From positions 6,763 through 34,134 of the forward strand of contig DGEZ01000113.1 in NCBI GenBank assembly GCA_002391425.1: DNA of 27,372 nucleotides, read 5' to 3'. The stretch comes from Micrococcales bacterium UBA3913. Its GTDB lineage: Bacteria > Actinomycetota > Actinomycetes > Actinomycetales > Microbacteriaceae. Shown here piece after piece: positions 1 to 7,367 of this stretch (the stretch's first letter is position 1; every line of letters begins with the position of its first letter). The notes beneath the pieces are model-generated. The model worked only from the letters and a program-made list of their open reading frames with translations, was not told the DNA's origin and ran no database searches. The position numbers and the translations under genes were made by a program.

Positions 1-944
1 GAGGTGGAGTCTCCGCCCGAGGTCGAGCCGCTGTTCGAACTGCCTGAATCACTGCTCGACCCACCCGAACTAGAGGAACTGTCCTCCGTGCTGGACGAAC
101 TGCCCTGACTCCCGCCCGTATCTGAGGACCCCGACGACTCCTGCTGAGACTGTGCGGCATTCTGGGCAGCTTCTGCCTGCTCGTCGTAACTTTCCTGGAG
201 TTCTTCGGCCTGGCGCGCCTGGGCGATCGCCTCCGCTGTGGTGTCCTCGAGTGCGGCCAGCTTCTCGTATAGGTCGTCCCGAACCGAGAGCTGTTCCTGG
301 AGCGCACTATCCGCCTCGGCACTCAAGGATGTCGCTTCGTCTGCCTGCTGCTGGGCCTCGGCATCCAGCTCGCTGAGCTCAGCCGCACGTTGCTGGGTCT
401 GCTCTTCCAAGGATGCGACGGTCTGTTGTGCCCGCTGCGCCTTGGTCAGGGCGTCCCCGGCAATACCCAGGACGCGGTCGCTCATGGTGAGTTCATCGAG
501 GACGCGGTCCGGGTCCTCGGAGAGAGAGATCCGCGCGGTGATGCCGATTCCGGAATGTGTCTTCATCGTGGACACGACGATCGCACCGGCGGTGGCGACC
601 GCCTCGACGTATTCTTCCTGAGCCTGCGCCAGTTCGGCCTGCAGTGTGGTGAGTTCCGTCTGGGCCTGGTCGCTGCGGGCCCGGGCGTCGTCGGCGGCAG
701 CCTGGGCTGTCACCGCTGCATCCCCGGCTTGTGCCGCAGCATCCTCATACGCATCCAGCGTGGAGTTGAGCGAGTCGATGAGTTCCTGTGTTTCCGCCTC
801 ACTCTGCTGCGCAGCGGTGACGTCATCCCAACTGGGGATGTCGTCGTCATCTGCCCGCACGGGGGTGCTGATGAGGAGGGCAGCGCACAGTGCCGCCACC
901 AGCGTGGCGCTGGTGCGCGTGCGCGTGCGCGGCCCTCGGAGCAT
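1..944 (-). CDS. Secreted coiled-coil protein, N-terminal part; probable peptidoglycan hydrolase (cut by window edge)
   Basis: About 314 residues are visible; the C-terminus lies beyond the left edge. Residues 1-31 form a signal peptide: an Arg/Thr-rich start, a hydrophobic core (LVAALCAALLIS) and a likely cleavage site after PVRA. Residues 40-260 are rich in Ala, Gln and Glu with heptad-like spacing, interrupted near 115-150 by a less charged stretch (VATAGAIVVSTMKTHSGIG). Residues 265-314 are a Ser/Gly/Asp linker. This build, signal peptide then coiled coil then low-complexity linker, is typical of actinobacterial NlpC/P60 or similar endopeptidases of the RipA type, where the coiled coil holds the enzyme in check. 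The catalytic domain is not in the window, so hydrolase function is inference. No Shine-Dalgarno precedes the ATG at 944; a TAGCCT hexamer 7 bases upstream could be the -10 of a leaderless transcript. Confidence 0.75.
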   Translation of the reverse strand, partial: MLRGPRTRTRTSATLVAALCAALLISTPVRADDDDIPSWDDVTAAQQSEAETQELIDSLNSTLDAYEDAAAQAGDAAVTAQAAADDARARSDQAQTELTTLQAELAQAQEEYVEAVATAGAIVVSTMKTHSGIGITARISLSEDPDRVLDELTMSDRVLGIAGDALTKAQRAQQTVASLEEQTQQRAAELSELDAEAQQQADEATSLSAEADSALQEQLSVRDDLYEKLAALEDTTAEAIAQARQAEELQESYDEQAEAAQNAAQSQQESSGSSDTGGSQGSSSSTEDSSSSSGGSSSDSGSSNSGSTSGGDST

Positions 945-1012
945 GGTGTTCAGGCTAGCGCAGGTACATCGCAGATCGCTGAGGCGGATCGTTCCCGATG
1001 CCGTCTGGCCAG

Positions 1013-1018
1013 TAGGCT
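1013..1018 (+). promoter_or_regulatory. Possible -10 element of a leaderless TM2 gene
   Basis: TAGGCT lies 6 bases before the ATG at 1025 and there is no ribosome binding site in between. This is the spacing expected when transcription starts at the initiation codon, which is common in actinobacteria. No good -35 is seen, so support is weak. Confidence 0.3.
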
Positions 1019-1024
1019 GGTCGT

Positions 1025-1330
1025 ATGGAGGATTCGCCTGCGAAGAGCTTTGTAGTGGCATGGTCGCTGTCCTTGGCTCTTGGCATCTTCGGGGTGGACC
1101 GGTTCTATCTGGGCTATCGCGGTCTGGGATGGCTAAAGGCTCTCACCCTTGGCGGGCTGGGGGTGTGGGCGTTTATCGACGTCGTCGAAATACTCTCCGA
1201 CCGGCTGGTGGATGCTCAGGGGAACGTCCTCAGCGGCTACTCGGAGAACAAGGTGGTGGCCACGACGTTCACGCTCATCGTCTGGGTCGTCGCACTCGCC
1301 CTCGTCGCCGTCGTCGGGCTGATGGGCTGA
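1025..1330 (+). CDS. TM2 domain membrane protein
   Basis: This 101-residue protein is a single TM2 domain. The first hydrophobic segment (about residues 8-25) leads into the family signature GIFGVDRFYLGYRGLGWLK, with the Asp-Arg-Phe-Tyr core at about residues 24-27. A second hydrophobic stretch follows (LGGLGVWAFIDVVEIL), and a third helix lies at 78-100, close to the C-terminus. TM2 proteins are small inner-membrane proteins of unknown biochemical role. The gene is divergent from the secreted coiled-coil gene across 80 bases and is followed 108 bases later by garA. A leaderless start at the ATG is likely because no Shine-Dalgarno is present. Confidence 0.85.
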   Translation: MEDSPAKSFVVAWSLSLALGIFGVDRFYLGYRGLGWLKALTLGGLGVWAFIDVVEILSDRLVDAQGNVLSGYSENKVVATTFTLIVWVVALALVAVVGLMG

Positions 1331-1438
1331 GGTCGGCGCCGCCGGCGGATCCGTGGAGCACGCACAGGTGCGCACAGGATTTGTCACATCCGCGTGCTGA
1401 GAATCGGCTACTCTTGAGAGACGACAAGGAGGGACATT

Positions 1439-1912
1439 ATGATGATGGGCGAGGGGCATGAAAAGAATGACACTTCTGCTCGTCCCGATGAGACCGCGAG
1501 TTTCAGTGCGGACTTCGCCGCCACCCTTCAGTCGCTGTCTGCCCATCCCTCGTTGAGTCCGGAGCAGGCCTCCGCCATCGCGGCGTTGCCCAGCGGGAGC
1601 GCTCTGTTGATCGTCCAGCGTGGCCCGAACACGGGGGCCCGGTTCTTACTGGACACGGATGAGGAAAGCGCGGGCCGCCATCCGAATGCGGACATTTTCC
1701 TCGACGACGTGACCGTGTCGCGCAAGCATGCGGTGTTTCTTCGTCACGGCACCGCGTTTGAGGTAAAAGACCTCGGGTCGTTGAACGGCACCTATTACAA
1801 CGGGGTGCGTATTGACCGGCAGGAGCTTCAGGATGGCGCAGAGGTTCAGATTGGGAAGTACATTCTGACGTTCTTCCAGTCTCGGCATGATCTTCCCGCT
1901 GAGGGCCGCTAA
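1439..1912 (+). CDS. garA: FHA-domain regulator, GarA/OdhI family
   Basis: The 157-residue protein has a flexible N-terminus and a C-terminal FHA domain (about residues 55-148). The FHA phosphothreonine-binding residues are all present: Arg80 in AGRHP, Ser94 and His97 in VSRKH, Asn116 in SLNGT. GarA (Mycobacterium) and OdhI (Corynebacterium) inhibit 2-oxoglutarate dehydrogenase and tune glutamate metabolism; phosphorylation of an N-terminal ETTS motif makes the FHA domain bind its own tail and releases the target enzymes. Here the matching motif is E18-T19-A20-S21-F22, so only the first of the two threonines remains. The start follows AAGGAGG at 1426-1432 with 6 bases of spacing; two further ATGs follow directly. 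The FtsR gene begins 3 bases after the stop, the same order as Rv1827-Rv1828. Confidence 0.93.
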   Translation: MMMGEGHEKNDTSARPDETASFSADFAATLQSLSAHPSLSPEQASAIAALPSGSALLIVQRGPNTGARFLLDTDEESAGRHPNADIFLDDVTVSRKHAVFLRHGTAFEVKDLGSLNGTYYNGVRIDRQELQDGAEVQIGKYILTFFQSRHDLPAEGR

Positions 1913-1915
1913 TCG

Positions 1916-2623
1916 ATGGGGTCTGTTGCTGCTCGCTCCGAGGGGACCGGAGCTTCTGAGAAGCTGTTGAGCATTGGGCAGGTCCTCACCCGGCTCAAAC
2001 CGTCTTTCCCTGATCTCACACCCTCCAAGTTGCGCTTCCTGGAGGAGCAGGGGCTCATCCACCCTCAGCGCACGGAGTCGGGCTATCGTAAGTTCACATC
2101 CGCGGATGTGGAGCGCATTCGGTTCATCCTCTCGTTACAACGGGACCGGTATCTGCCGCTGAAGGTGATCAAGGCGTATGTGGATGACCTGGATGCGGGC
2201 AACACCCCGTCCATCGCCGGGTTGCTTGCCCCCGTGGATTCCCTCCCTGCGTCGAGCGTGCCGAGTTTTTTCTCCCGGGAGGAGTTGCTCAGCAGAACCG
2301 GAGCAACCGGGGCGCTGCTGACCGACGCGGTGAGTTTCGGGCTGATCGACAACGGCAGGCGGTTCGACCAGCAGGATGCGCGTGTTCTTGAGCTTCTCGT
2401 CGAGCTTGCGCGGTGCGGTATTGAGCCGCGCCACCTGCGGGCGTATCGGGCGATGGCGGACCGGGAGGCGGGGCTGATCGCCTCTCTCACGGACTCACTG
2501 TCTCGTCGCGGTGGGGCGGATGCTCAGGCCCATGCAGAGAAGCTGGCCAGTGACCTCGCTGACTGTCTGACGTCGCTGCATGCCGCGGTGCTGAAGCTGT
2601 CGGTGCAGAGGCATGCGCAGTGA
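1916..2623 (+). CDS. ftsR: MerR-family regulator FtsR (Rv1828 type)
   Basis: A 235-residue MerR-type transcription factor. The winged helix-turn-helix covers about residues 17-85: LSIGQVLTRLKPSFPDLTPSKLRFLEE begins it, and the wing is SGYRKFTSADVERIRFIL. The block RYLPLKVIKAYVDDLDAG is characteristic of the Rv1828/FtsR branch. The C-terminal half (about 120-230) is the ligand/dimer region of this branch and lacks a metal-binding Cys loop. In Corynebacterium the orthologue activates ftsZ and is needed for normal division. The gene starts 3 bases after garA, so the two are almost certainly co-transcribed; GAGGG about 10 bases upstream can serve as ribosome binding site. In M. tuberculosis a DUF151 gene (Rv1829) separates this gene from the next MerR gene; here it is absent. 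Confidence 0.92.
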   Translation: MGSVAARSEGTGASEKLLSIGQVLTRLKPSFPDLTPSKLRFLEEQGLIHPQRTESGYRKFTSADVERIRFILSLQRDRYLPLKVIKAYVDDLDAGNTPSIAGLLAPVDSLPASSVPSFFSREELLSRTGATGALLTDAVSFGLIDNGRRFDQQDARVLELLVELARCGIEPRHLRAYRAMADREAGLIASLTDSLSRRGGADAQAHAEKLASDLADCLTSLHAAVLKLSVQRHAQ

Positions 2624-2717
2624 CACATCTCATTCACCTTCAGCTAGAGGGTGAAACTTCGACACGCCGGGGGGAATGGCCGGATGTCATTGACCACCGC
2701 TGGTCCCCGGGATACCG

Positions 2718-2744
2718 TTGGACTCGACGTGATGGAGCTATACC
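2718..2744 (+). promoter_or_regulatory. Candidate promoter for the second MerR gene
   Basis: TTGGAC (2718-2723) and TATACC (2739-2744) are separated by 15 bases, shorter than the usual 17. The pair lies in the 143-base gap between ftsR and the second MerR gene, so a separate promoter here would be reasonable, but the predicted RNA start falls almost on the AGGAAAG ribosome binding site. Confidence 0.3.
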
Positions 2745-2766
2745 AGCAGGAAAGCGGCGGTGAGCC

Positions 2767-3312
2767 TTGAGTGGACAATCGGTGGACCACGGAGACCAGT
2801 ACCAGCTCGGCCTGCTGTTCACAGATGGGCTCCCGGAGATGGACTCGACGGCGGGATACCGCGGCTCCGTGGCGGCGAATGCTGCGGGGATCAGCTATCG
2901 ACAGCTTGATTACTGGGCACGCACCGGCCTCGTCCAGCCCACTGTTCGAGGCGCGCAGGGCTCCGGCACGCAGAGGCTATACAGCTTCCGTGACATCCTC
3001 GTGCTCAAGCTCGTGAAGCGGCTGCTGGATACCGGAATCTCGCTGCAGCAGATCCGTATCGCCGTGGACCAGCTGCATCGGGCCGGCATCAGCGATCTGG
3101 CGGAGACGACGCTGATGAGTGATGGTGCGAGCGTGTACCTGTGTACGTCCACGGATGAGGTGATTGACCTGGTCAACCGTGGCCAGGGAGTTTTCGGTAT
3201 TGCCGTGGGCAAGGTCCTCAAGGAGGTCGAGTCCAGTCTCGTCTCGCTCGATGTGGAGCGGACCGACGTTGACGAGCTCGCGGTGCGTCGTCAGGCACGG
3301 CAGGTCAGCTGA
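2767..3312 (+). CDS. MerR-family regulator, Rv1830 type
   Basis: A 181-residue MerR protein. The DNA-binding domain lies at about residues 28-95: GYRGSVAANAAGISYRQLDY, then WARTGLVQP, and the wing block SGTQRLYSFRDILVLKLVKR followed by LLDTGISLQQIRIAVDQL. This is the strongly conserved core of the Rv1830 group (McdR in mycobacteria), which affects cell division and growth. Residues 96-181 include the conserved GQGVFGIAVGKVLKEVE patch. I chose the TTG at 2767 because an in-frame stop lies directly upstream and GGCGGTGAG or AGGAAAG precede it; the GTG at 2782 is an alternative. It lies downstream of garA-ftsR as in mycobacteria, and converges on the parA-like gene. Confidence 0.9.
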   Translation: MSGQSVDHGDQYQLGLLFTDGLPEMDSTAGYRGSVAANAAGISYRQLDYWARTGLVQPTVRGAQGSGTQRLYSFRDILVLKLVKRLLDTGISLQQIRIAVDQLHRAGISDLAETTLMSDGASVYLCTSTDEVIDLVNRGQGVFGIAVGKVLKEVESSLVSLDVERTDVDELAVRRQARQVS

Positions 3313-3423
3313 GCATCCTGCCCGAGGACGTCCCGCCCGGCGTAGCCCCGCAGTCTCTTCATAAATGGGGGAAGAGTCCTCAGTTGCGCCCCCCTGCGCG
3401 TGGGTGTCCGCTCTCTCGAGCGC

Positions 3424-4206
3424 TCAGCTGTGGGTGAGGAGATTGCGCAACAGTCGGTCGAAGAGGTGGGCCATGTCTTGTGTGGCCTCTCCCGGCCACA
3501 TGTGAACCGGTCGGGCGGCACCCTGAACCTGCTGGATGCTGCTGCGCTCAGGCAATTGGACATCCATGACCTGGTCACCGAACATGTCGCGAATCTCAGA
3601 GACGCGGTACTGGTGTTCGATTGACTGCGGCCGAAACCTGTTAATGACAATGCCAGCGGCGCGCAGCTCGCCGTCGCGGCGTTCGGCGTTCGCGTCTGCG
3701 ACCGCGCGCAGCGCCCGTGCCGCCGCGGCCACAGAGAACAGTCCCGGCTCACTGACGATCAGCACCTGGTCGCTGGCCGTCCAGGCGGTCTGCGTCAGCG
3801 CGTTCAAGGACGGAGGGCAGTCGATGAAGACGATGTCATAGTCCGCCTCCACGTGAGCGAGGGCCTCCTCGAGGCGCCACAAGTCGCGCGCCTTCGGGTG
3901 CGGCTCGTCGAAGTTGACGGCCAGGGGGCTGCCGGGGATGACGTCGACGACATCCACGCTGTCCTGCGTCCACCCCGATGGCGTGATGACGGTTTCAACG
4001 GTGGATGCGCGCGGGTCTCGCAACACCTCGGCAATGGATTGGTTCGTCCCGTGCTCGACACCGAGCCCGGTGGTCGCATCGCCCTGAGGATCCATATCGA
4101 CCACAAGTGTCCGCAGGTGCAGGGCAAACGCCGCCGACGCCAGCCCCAACGTCACCGTTGTCTTCCCCACCCCGCCTTTGAGTGAACTCACGCTGATAAC
4201 CTGCAC
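3424..4206 (-). CDS. ParA-family ATPase (Soj-like)
   Basis: A 260-residue ParA/Soj-type ATPase. From the chosen GTG the deviant Walker A motif is K10-GGVGKTT, the A' motif is DMDPQGD (37-43) and the Walker B region is DIVFIDCPPS (about 124-133). It has the length of a chromosomal Soj protein with no N-terminal HTH. No parB or parS-like gene is adjacent, so this is probably a second, orphan ParA used in positioning or polar growth rather than the main segregation protein; that is inference from context. The start is taken at 4206 because family members begin just before the QVISVSSLKGG strand; a longer frame to 4290 reads as non-family sequence. TACCCT 8 bases upstream and no Shine-Dalgarno suggest a leaderless mRNA. 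It is divergent from the MinD-like gene. Confidence 0.88.
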   Translation of the reverse strand: MQVISVSSLKGGVGKTTVTLGLASAAFALHLRTLVVDMDPQGDATTGLGVEHGTNQSIAEVLRDPRASTVETVITPSGWTQDSVDVVDVIPGSPLAVNFDEPHPKARDLWRLEEALAHVEADYDIVFIDCPPSLNALTQTAWTASDQVLIVSEPGLFSVAAAARALRAVADANAERRDGELRAAGIVINRFRPQSIEHQYRVSEIRDMFGDQVMDVQLPERSSIQQVQGAARPVHMWPGEATQDMAHLFDRLLRNLLTHS

Positions 4207-4345
4207 GATGTCCAAGGGTACCCAAGTACGGATAGTTCGGCGAAATCGATCAGCCGATTCACAAGCTCGCGGTGACCCGTCGTGCTCCACCGGGTGCAGG
4301 TTTTTGCGGGATCAGTGGCAAACTGAGAGAATATAGCGTTGCGCT

Positions 4346-4359
4346 GTGAACAGTGAACA
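4346..4359. repeat. Tandem heptamer GTGAACA x2
   Basis: GTGAACA occurs twice head to tail in the 215-base gap between the divergent parA-like and minD-like genes. It lies 63-76 bases before the minD-like ATG and could be part of an operator, though two 7-mers may be chance. Confidence 0.3.
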
Positions 4360-4421
4360 TCGTCGGGCACGCATCGGCGCATGGTTGACAGCACTAGCCG
4401 TTTCGGAGGAAATTGAGAGAC

Positions 4422-5735
4422 ATGGCCAAAACTTCGGGGGAACCACCACAGGACGAGAAATCAGGGCCGCAGGTTCCTGCAGCGGAGGACCGCGAAGTCG
4501 TCCCTGATCCCAAGACGGTCACCGTCGATATCATTCCCGATGACGACGTCCTGGCGGAGGCTGTCGTCGTGACGGAGACGTCGGAACAGGATTCTGACGG
4601 TGATTCCGCTGCTGAAGCAGAGGATGAGGTGGTCGTCGATCCCGTTACCGGGGTGACGGAGCTCACCACGACGTCGGTCGAGCTGGACCCGGAGGCCGCT
4701 GCCGGAGACGTGGAGTTCCCCAACGACGTTGTGCCGCTGCCGGAGACGGGCACGGTGTTCTCCCGGCGGTCGCGTATTGAAGGAACCGCCAGTGGACACC
4801 CCGAGCCCGCGGCGATGCTGACGGCCGATCGACTCTTGGAACCGAGCATGCGCAAGAAGCCCGCTCCGGCGGGCTGGTGGCCAAATCTCGTCTTCCACGC
4901 CACGTTCGGGCTGGTGAATTTGGGAGACTCCGCATCCGCGCGGTACCAGAAAGACGTGCTGTTCCGGATCAGCCAGCCCCTGGAGGGCGGTACGAAGTTC
5001 GTTCCCGTGCTCACCCGCAAGGGAGGTGTGGGGAAGACGACGATTACCACGCTGCTGGGCATGTCCCTGGCAAGTGTGCGCCAGGATCGCATCATCGCTA
5101 TCGATGCCAACCCCGATCGAGGTACGCTCTCCGAGCGCGTCCCCAAGCAGACGCGCATGACCGTGCGCGACGTCGTCACGCGGGCTGCCTCGGTGAAGGG
5201 GTTCACCGATCTGTCGTCGTTCGTGTCGCGGGATGTGACGCGCCTGGATGTACTCGCGTCCGATACGGACCCGCTCATGTCTGAGGCATTCAATGCGGAC
5301 GACTACAACACGGTTGCCGATCTGGTGTCCCGGCACTACTCGATTGTCCTAACGGACTGCGGGACGGGCATCGTGCACTCCGTGATGGGGGCAACGCTGG
5401 ATCGCGCCGATGAACTGGTGATCGTCTCGGGCGGGAGCTTGGACGAGGCACGGCTGGCCAGTGAGACGCTGACCTGGCTGGAGTCCAATGGCTATGCGGC
5501 GCTCGTGAAGAACGCGGTGGTCGCGATCAATACCGCGACGCAGGCGACCGACCTGGTGCGGATCGATGAGATCGAGTCGCATTTCCAGTCTCGCGTGCGC
5601 GCTGTGGTGCGCATCCCCTACGATCGCATCCTCGCGGCCGGCGGGATCGTTAAGTACTCCGAGTTGCACCGCTCGACGCGGGATGCTGGCAAGGAGCTGG
5701 CCGCTCTCGTGGTAGATGGGCTCGTCAGCGAATAA
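4422..5735 (+). CDS. MinD/ParA-like ATPase with long acidic N-terminal region
   Basis: A 437-residue protein. Residues 1-110 are acidic and of low complexity (many Asp, Glu, Thr, Val) and probably disordered. Residues 140-190 form a linker typical of actinobacterial MinD-like proteins (ending RISQPLEGGTKFVPVL). The ATPase domain follows: deviant Walker A K200-GGVGKTT, the A' element IDANPDRGTL (about 227-236) and a Walker B-like strand SIVLTDCGTG. The family resembles the ATPase part of mycobacterial EspI and other type VII secretion-linked MinD proteins, but no secretion genes are seen here, so the role is unknown. I prefer the ATG at 4422, 11 bases after GGAGGA (4405-4410); the TTG at 4413 would leave only 2 bases. 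The stop overlaps the def start codon (TAATG), indicating translational coupling. Confidence 0.85.
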   Translation: MAKTSGEPPQDEKSGPQVPAAEDREVVPDPKTVTVDIIPDDDVLAEAVVVTETSEQDSDGDSAAEAEDEVVVDPVTGVTELTTTSVELDPEAAAGDVEFPNDVVPLPETGTVFSRRSRIEGTASGHPEPAAMLTADRLLEPSMRKKPAPAGWWPNLVFHATFGLVNLGDSASARYQKDVLFRISQPLEGGTKFVPVLTRKGGVGKTTITTLLGMSLASVRQDRIIAIDANPDRGTLSERVPKQTRMTVRDVVTRAASVKGFTDLSSFVSRDVTRLDVLASDTDPLMSEAFNADDYNTVADLVSRHYSIVLTDCGTGIVHSVMGATLDRADELVIVSGGSLDEARLASETLTWLESNGYAALVKNAVVAINTATQATDLVRIDEIESHFQSRVRAVVRIPYDRILAAGGIVKYSELHRSTRDAGKELAALVVDGLVSE

Positions 5736-6244
5736 TGGCCGTTCGAAGCATTCGCCTGTACGGTGACCCCATCCTTGCGTCAGTATCTGACCCCGTTCAT
5801 ACGGTAGACGAGGGCATCCGCGGTCTCATCACGGATTTGTGCGACACGACCCGCGAACCGGGGCGAGCCGGTGTGGCCGCGTGCCAGATTGGCGTGGGTC
5901 TGCGCGCCTTCAGCATCAATATCGGTGGCGAGATCAGCTATCTCATCAACCCGGAGATCGTCGAGTTCGGCGGTGAGCTGCGTGATGTCGAGGAAGGGTG
6001 CCTATCCGTTCCCGATCTGTTTTTCCCCACCCCGCGCTACTCCTATGCGCGCGCACGGGGAATCGATCTCGACGGTCATGAGGTCGAGCTGGAGGGAGAG
6101 GGCTTACTTGCCCAGGCGCTTCAGCACGAAACAGACCACCTCAACGGCATCGTGTACGTGCGTCGGTTGCACCCGGAGGTGCGTAGGCAAGCGATGTCTG
6201 CGATCCGCAAGAGTGACTGGTTCCACGCGGCGACAGAGCGCTAA
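5735..6244 (+). CDS. def: Peptide deformylase
   Basis: A 169-residue polypeptide deformylase, which removes the formyl group from the N-terminal methionine of nascent proteins using a bound metal. All three family motifs are visible: motif 1 as GRAGVAACQIGV (the usual GxGxAAxQ with Ala in place of the second Gly), motif 2 EEGCLSVP with the metal-binding Cys, and motif 3 QHETDHLNG with the two metal-binding His and the catalytic Glu. The divergent motif 1 is of the kind seen in actinobacterial deformylases. The ATG overlaps the stop of the MinD-like gene by one base, so translation is probably by re-initiation. No fmt or priA gene is adjacent, unlike the classical def-fmt arrangement. Confidence 0.96.
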   Translation: MAVRSIRLYGDPILASVSDPVHTVDEGIRGLITDLCDTTREPGRAGVAACQIGVGLRAFSINIGGEISYLINPEIVEFGGELRDVEEGCLSVPDLFFPTPRYSYARARGIDLDGHEVELEGEGLLAQALQHETDHLNGIVYVRRLHPEVRRQAMSAIRKSDWFHAATER

Positions 6245-6332
6245 GCATCTCGGCAGCACGCTGGGAAGAAGCCGTCCCGGTCCTCGGCAGGCGGACGTGG
6301 CGACTAGAATTGTGGAGGCTCCGCGCCCGGGG

Positions 6333-6360
6333 CCTCGCGCATCCTCGCGCATCCTCGCTG
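6333..6360. repeat. 10-bp tandem repeat CCTCGCGCAT in the glucokinase leader
   Basis: Two perfect copies (6333-6342, 6343-6352) and a partial third (CCTCGC) lie 20 to 48 bases before the glucokinase start. A TAGAAT hexamer at 6305-6310 may be the -10 of the gene, which would put the repeat inside the 5' leader. Confidence 0.5.
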
Positions 6361-6380
6361 GTTAGAGAGAAAGTATCAGT

Positions 6381-7331
6381 ATGGCGTACACCATTGGCAT
6401 AGACGTCGGCGGCACGAAGGTGGCGGCGGGGGTTCTCGATGAGTGGGGCAAGCGCATCGACGAAATCAAATACCCGAGTGATCCGACCGATTCTGAGGCG
6501 ATGTTCGAGCTTCTCGTGAGGATCATCAAAGACTTTGCGTCGCAGTATTCCATCTCGGGCGCCGGGGTGGCACTCCCGAGCATGATCGATAAGGCGCAGC
6601 GCTATGTGTATACCTCGGCCAATCTCGACTGGGAGAACGAGCCGCTGGTGGACCGGATGGAAGAGCGTTTGGGCTTGCCCATCCTCCTGGACAACGATGC
6701 CAACGCGGCGGGGTGGGCGGAATTCCACTTCGGTGCGGGGAAAGGCTACCGGGACGGACTGATGCTGACCATCGGCACGGGCATTGGCGGGGCCGTAATC
6801 CTCAATGGCGAGCTCTACCGGGGTGGGTTCGGACTGGCCGGCGAGCCCGGCCACATGCGGCTCGTTCCCGGGGGCAGGCCGTGCGGGTGCGGGTGCCGCG
6901 GGTGTTTCGAACAGTACGGTTCGGGCAGTGCCCTGACCCGTGCTGCGCGGGAGCTTGCCCAATCCGATGACCCGCTGGGCGCCGGGTTGGCCGCGATCCA
7001 GGCCGAACACGGTCAGCTCACGGGGGGGCTGATTCACCAGGCATTGCGCGCCGGTGATCCCGGGGCCGCCCACGTACTCGCGATCACGGGGGACTACGTC
7101 GGTCAGGGCATCGCCTCGATAGCGTCCCTGCTCGACCCGGAGGTGGTCGTCATCGGTGGTGGCGTTGCTGCTACGGGAGAGCTGTTCTACTCGGCGATTG
7201 TGGATGGGTACCGGAACAATCTTCCCAGCGCGGGGCACCGGCCCGAGTTGGCGATCGAACTGGCTGCACTGGGTAATGACGCCGGGTGGGTTGGGGCTGC
7301 TGACCTGATCCGCCGTAAGCTGGACGACTAG
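6381..7331 (+). CDS. glk: ROK-family glucokinase
   Basis: A 316-residue sugar kinase of the ROK family that most likely phosphorylates glucose to glucose-6-phosphate. The N-terminal phosphate-binding loop is IGIDVGGTKVAAGVLDE (residues 5-21). The catalytic Asp lies in LLDNDANAAGWAE, and a second phosphate loop is TIGTGIGGAVILNG. The ROK zinc motif is complete: a GHMRLVPGG lead-in followed by CGCGCRGCFEQYGSG, providing one His and three Cys. The adenosine loop is VVIGGGVA. ROK glucokinases are the main glucose kinases of many actinobacteria and can mediate carbon repression. GAGAGAAAG sits about 8 bases before the ATG. The length is normal. Substrate could also be another hexose, but the sequence is closest to the GlkA type. 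Confidence 0.92.
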   Translation: MAYTIGIDVGGTKVAAGVLDEWGKRIDEIKYPSDPTDSEAMFELLVRIIKDFASQYSISGAGVALPSMIDKAQRYVYTSANLDWENEPLVDRMEERLGLPILLDNDANAAGWAEFHFGAGKGYRDGLMLTIGTGIGGAVILNGELYRGGFGLAGEPGHMRLVPGGRPCGCGCRGCFEQYGSGSALTRAARELAQSDDPLGAGLAAIQAEHGQLTGGLIHQALRAGDPGAAHVLAITGDYVGQGIASIASLLDPEVVVIGGGVAATGELFYSAIVDGYRNNLPSAGHRPELAIELAALGNDAGWVGAADLIRRKLDD

Positions 7332-7367
7332 CGCACACATCCGAGACACGGGACAGGGGACGAGATC

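Noticed and set aside
3313..3423. Possible terminator between the second MerR gene and the parA-like gene
   Set aside because: Only scattered G and C runs; no stem of useful length followed by a T-run.
4207..4290. Upstream extension of the parA-like frame to 4290
   Set aside because: The 28 extra residues do not resemble the family, which begins at the strand just before the Walker A motif.
4385..4390. Perfect TTGACA hexamer before the minD-like gene
   Set aside because: No usable -10 at 16-18 bases; that position is taken by the ribosome binding site.
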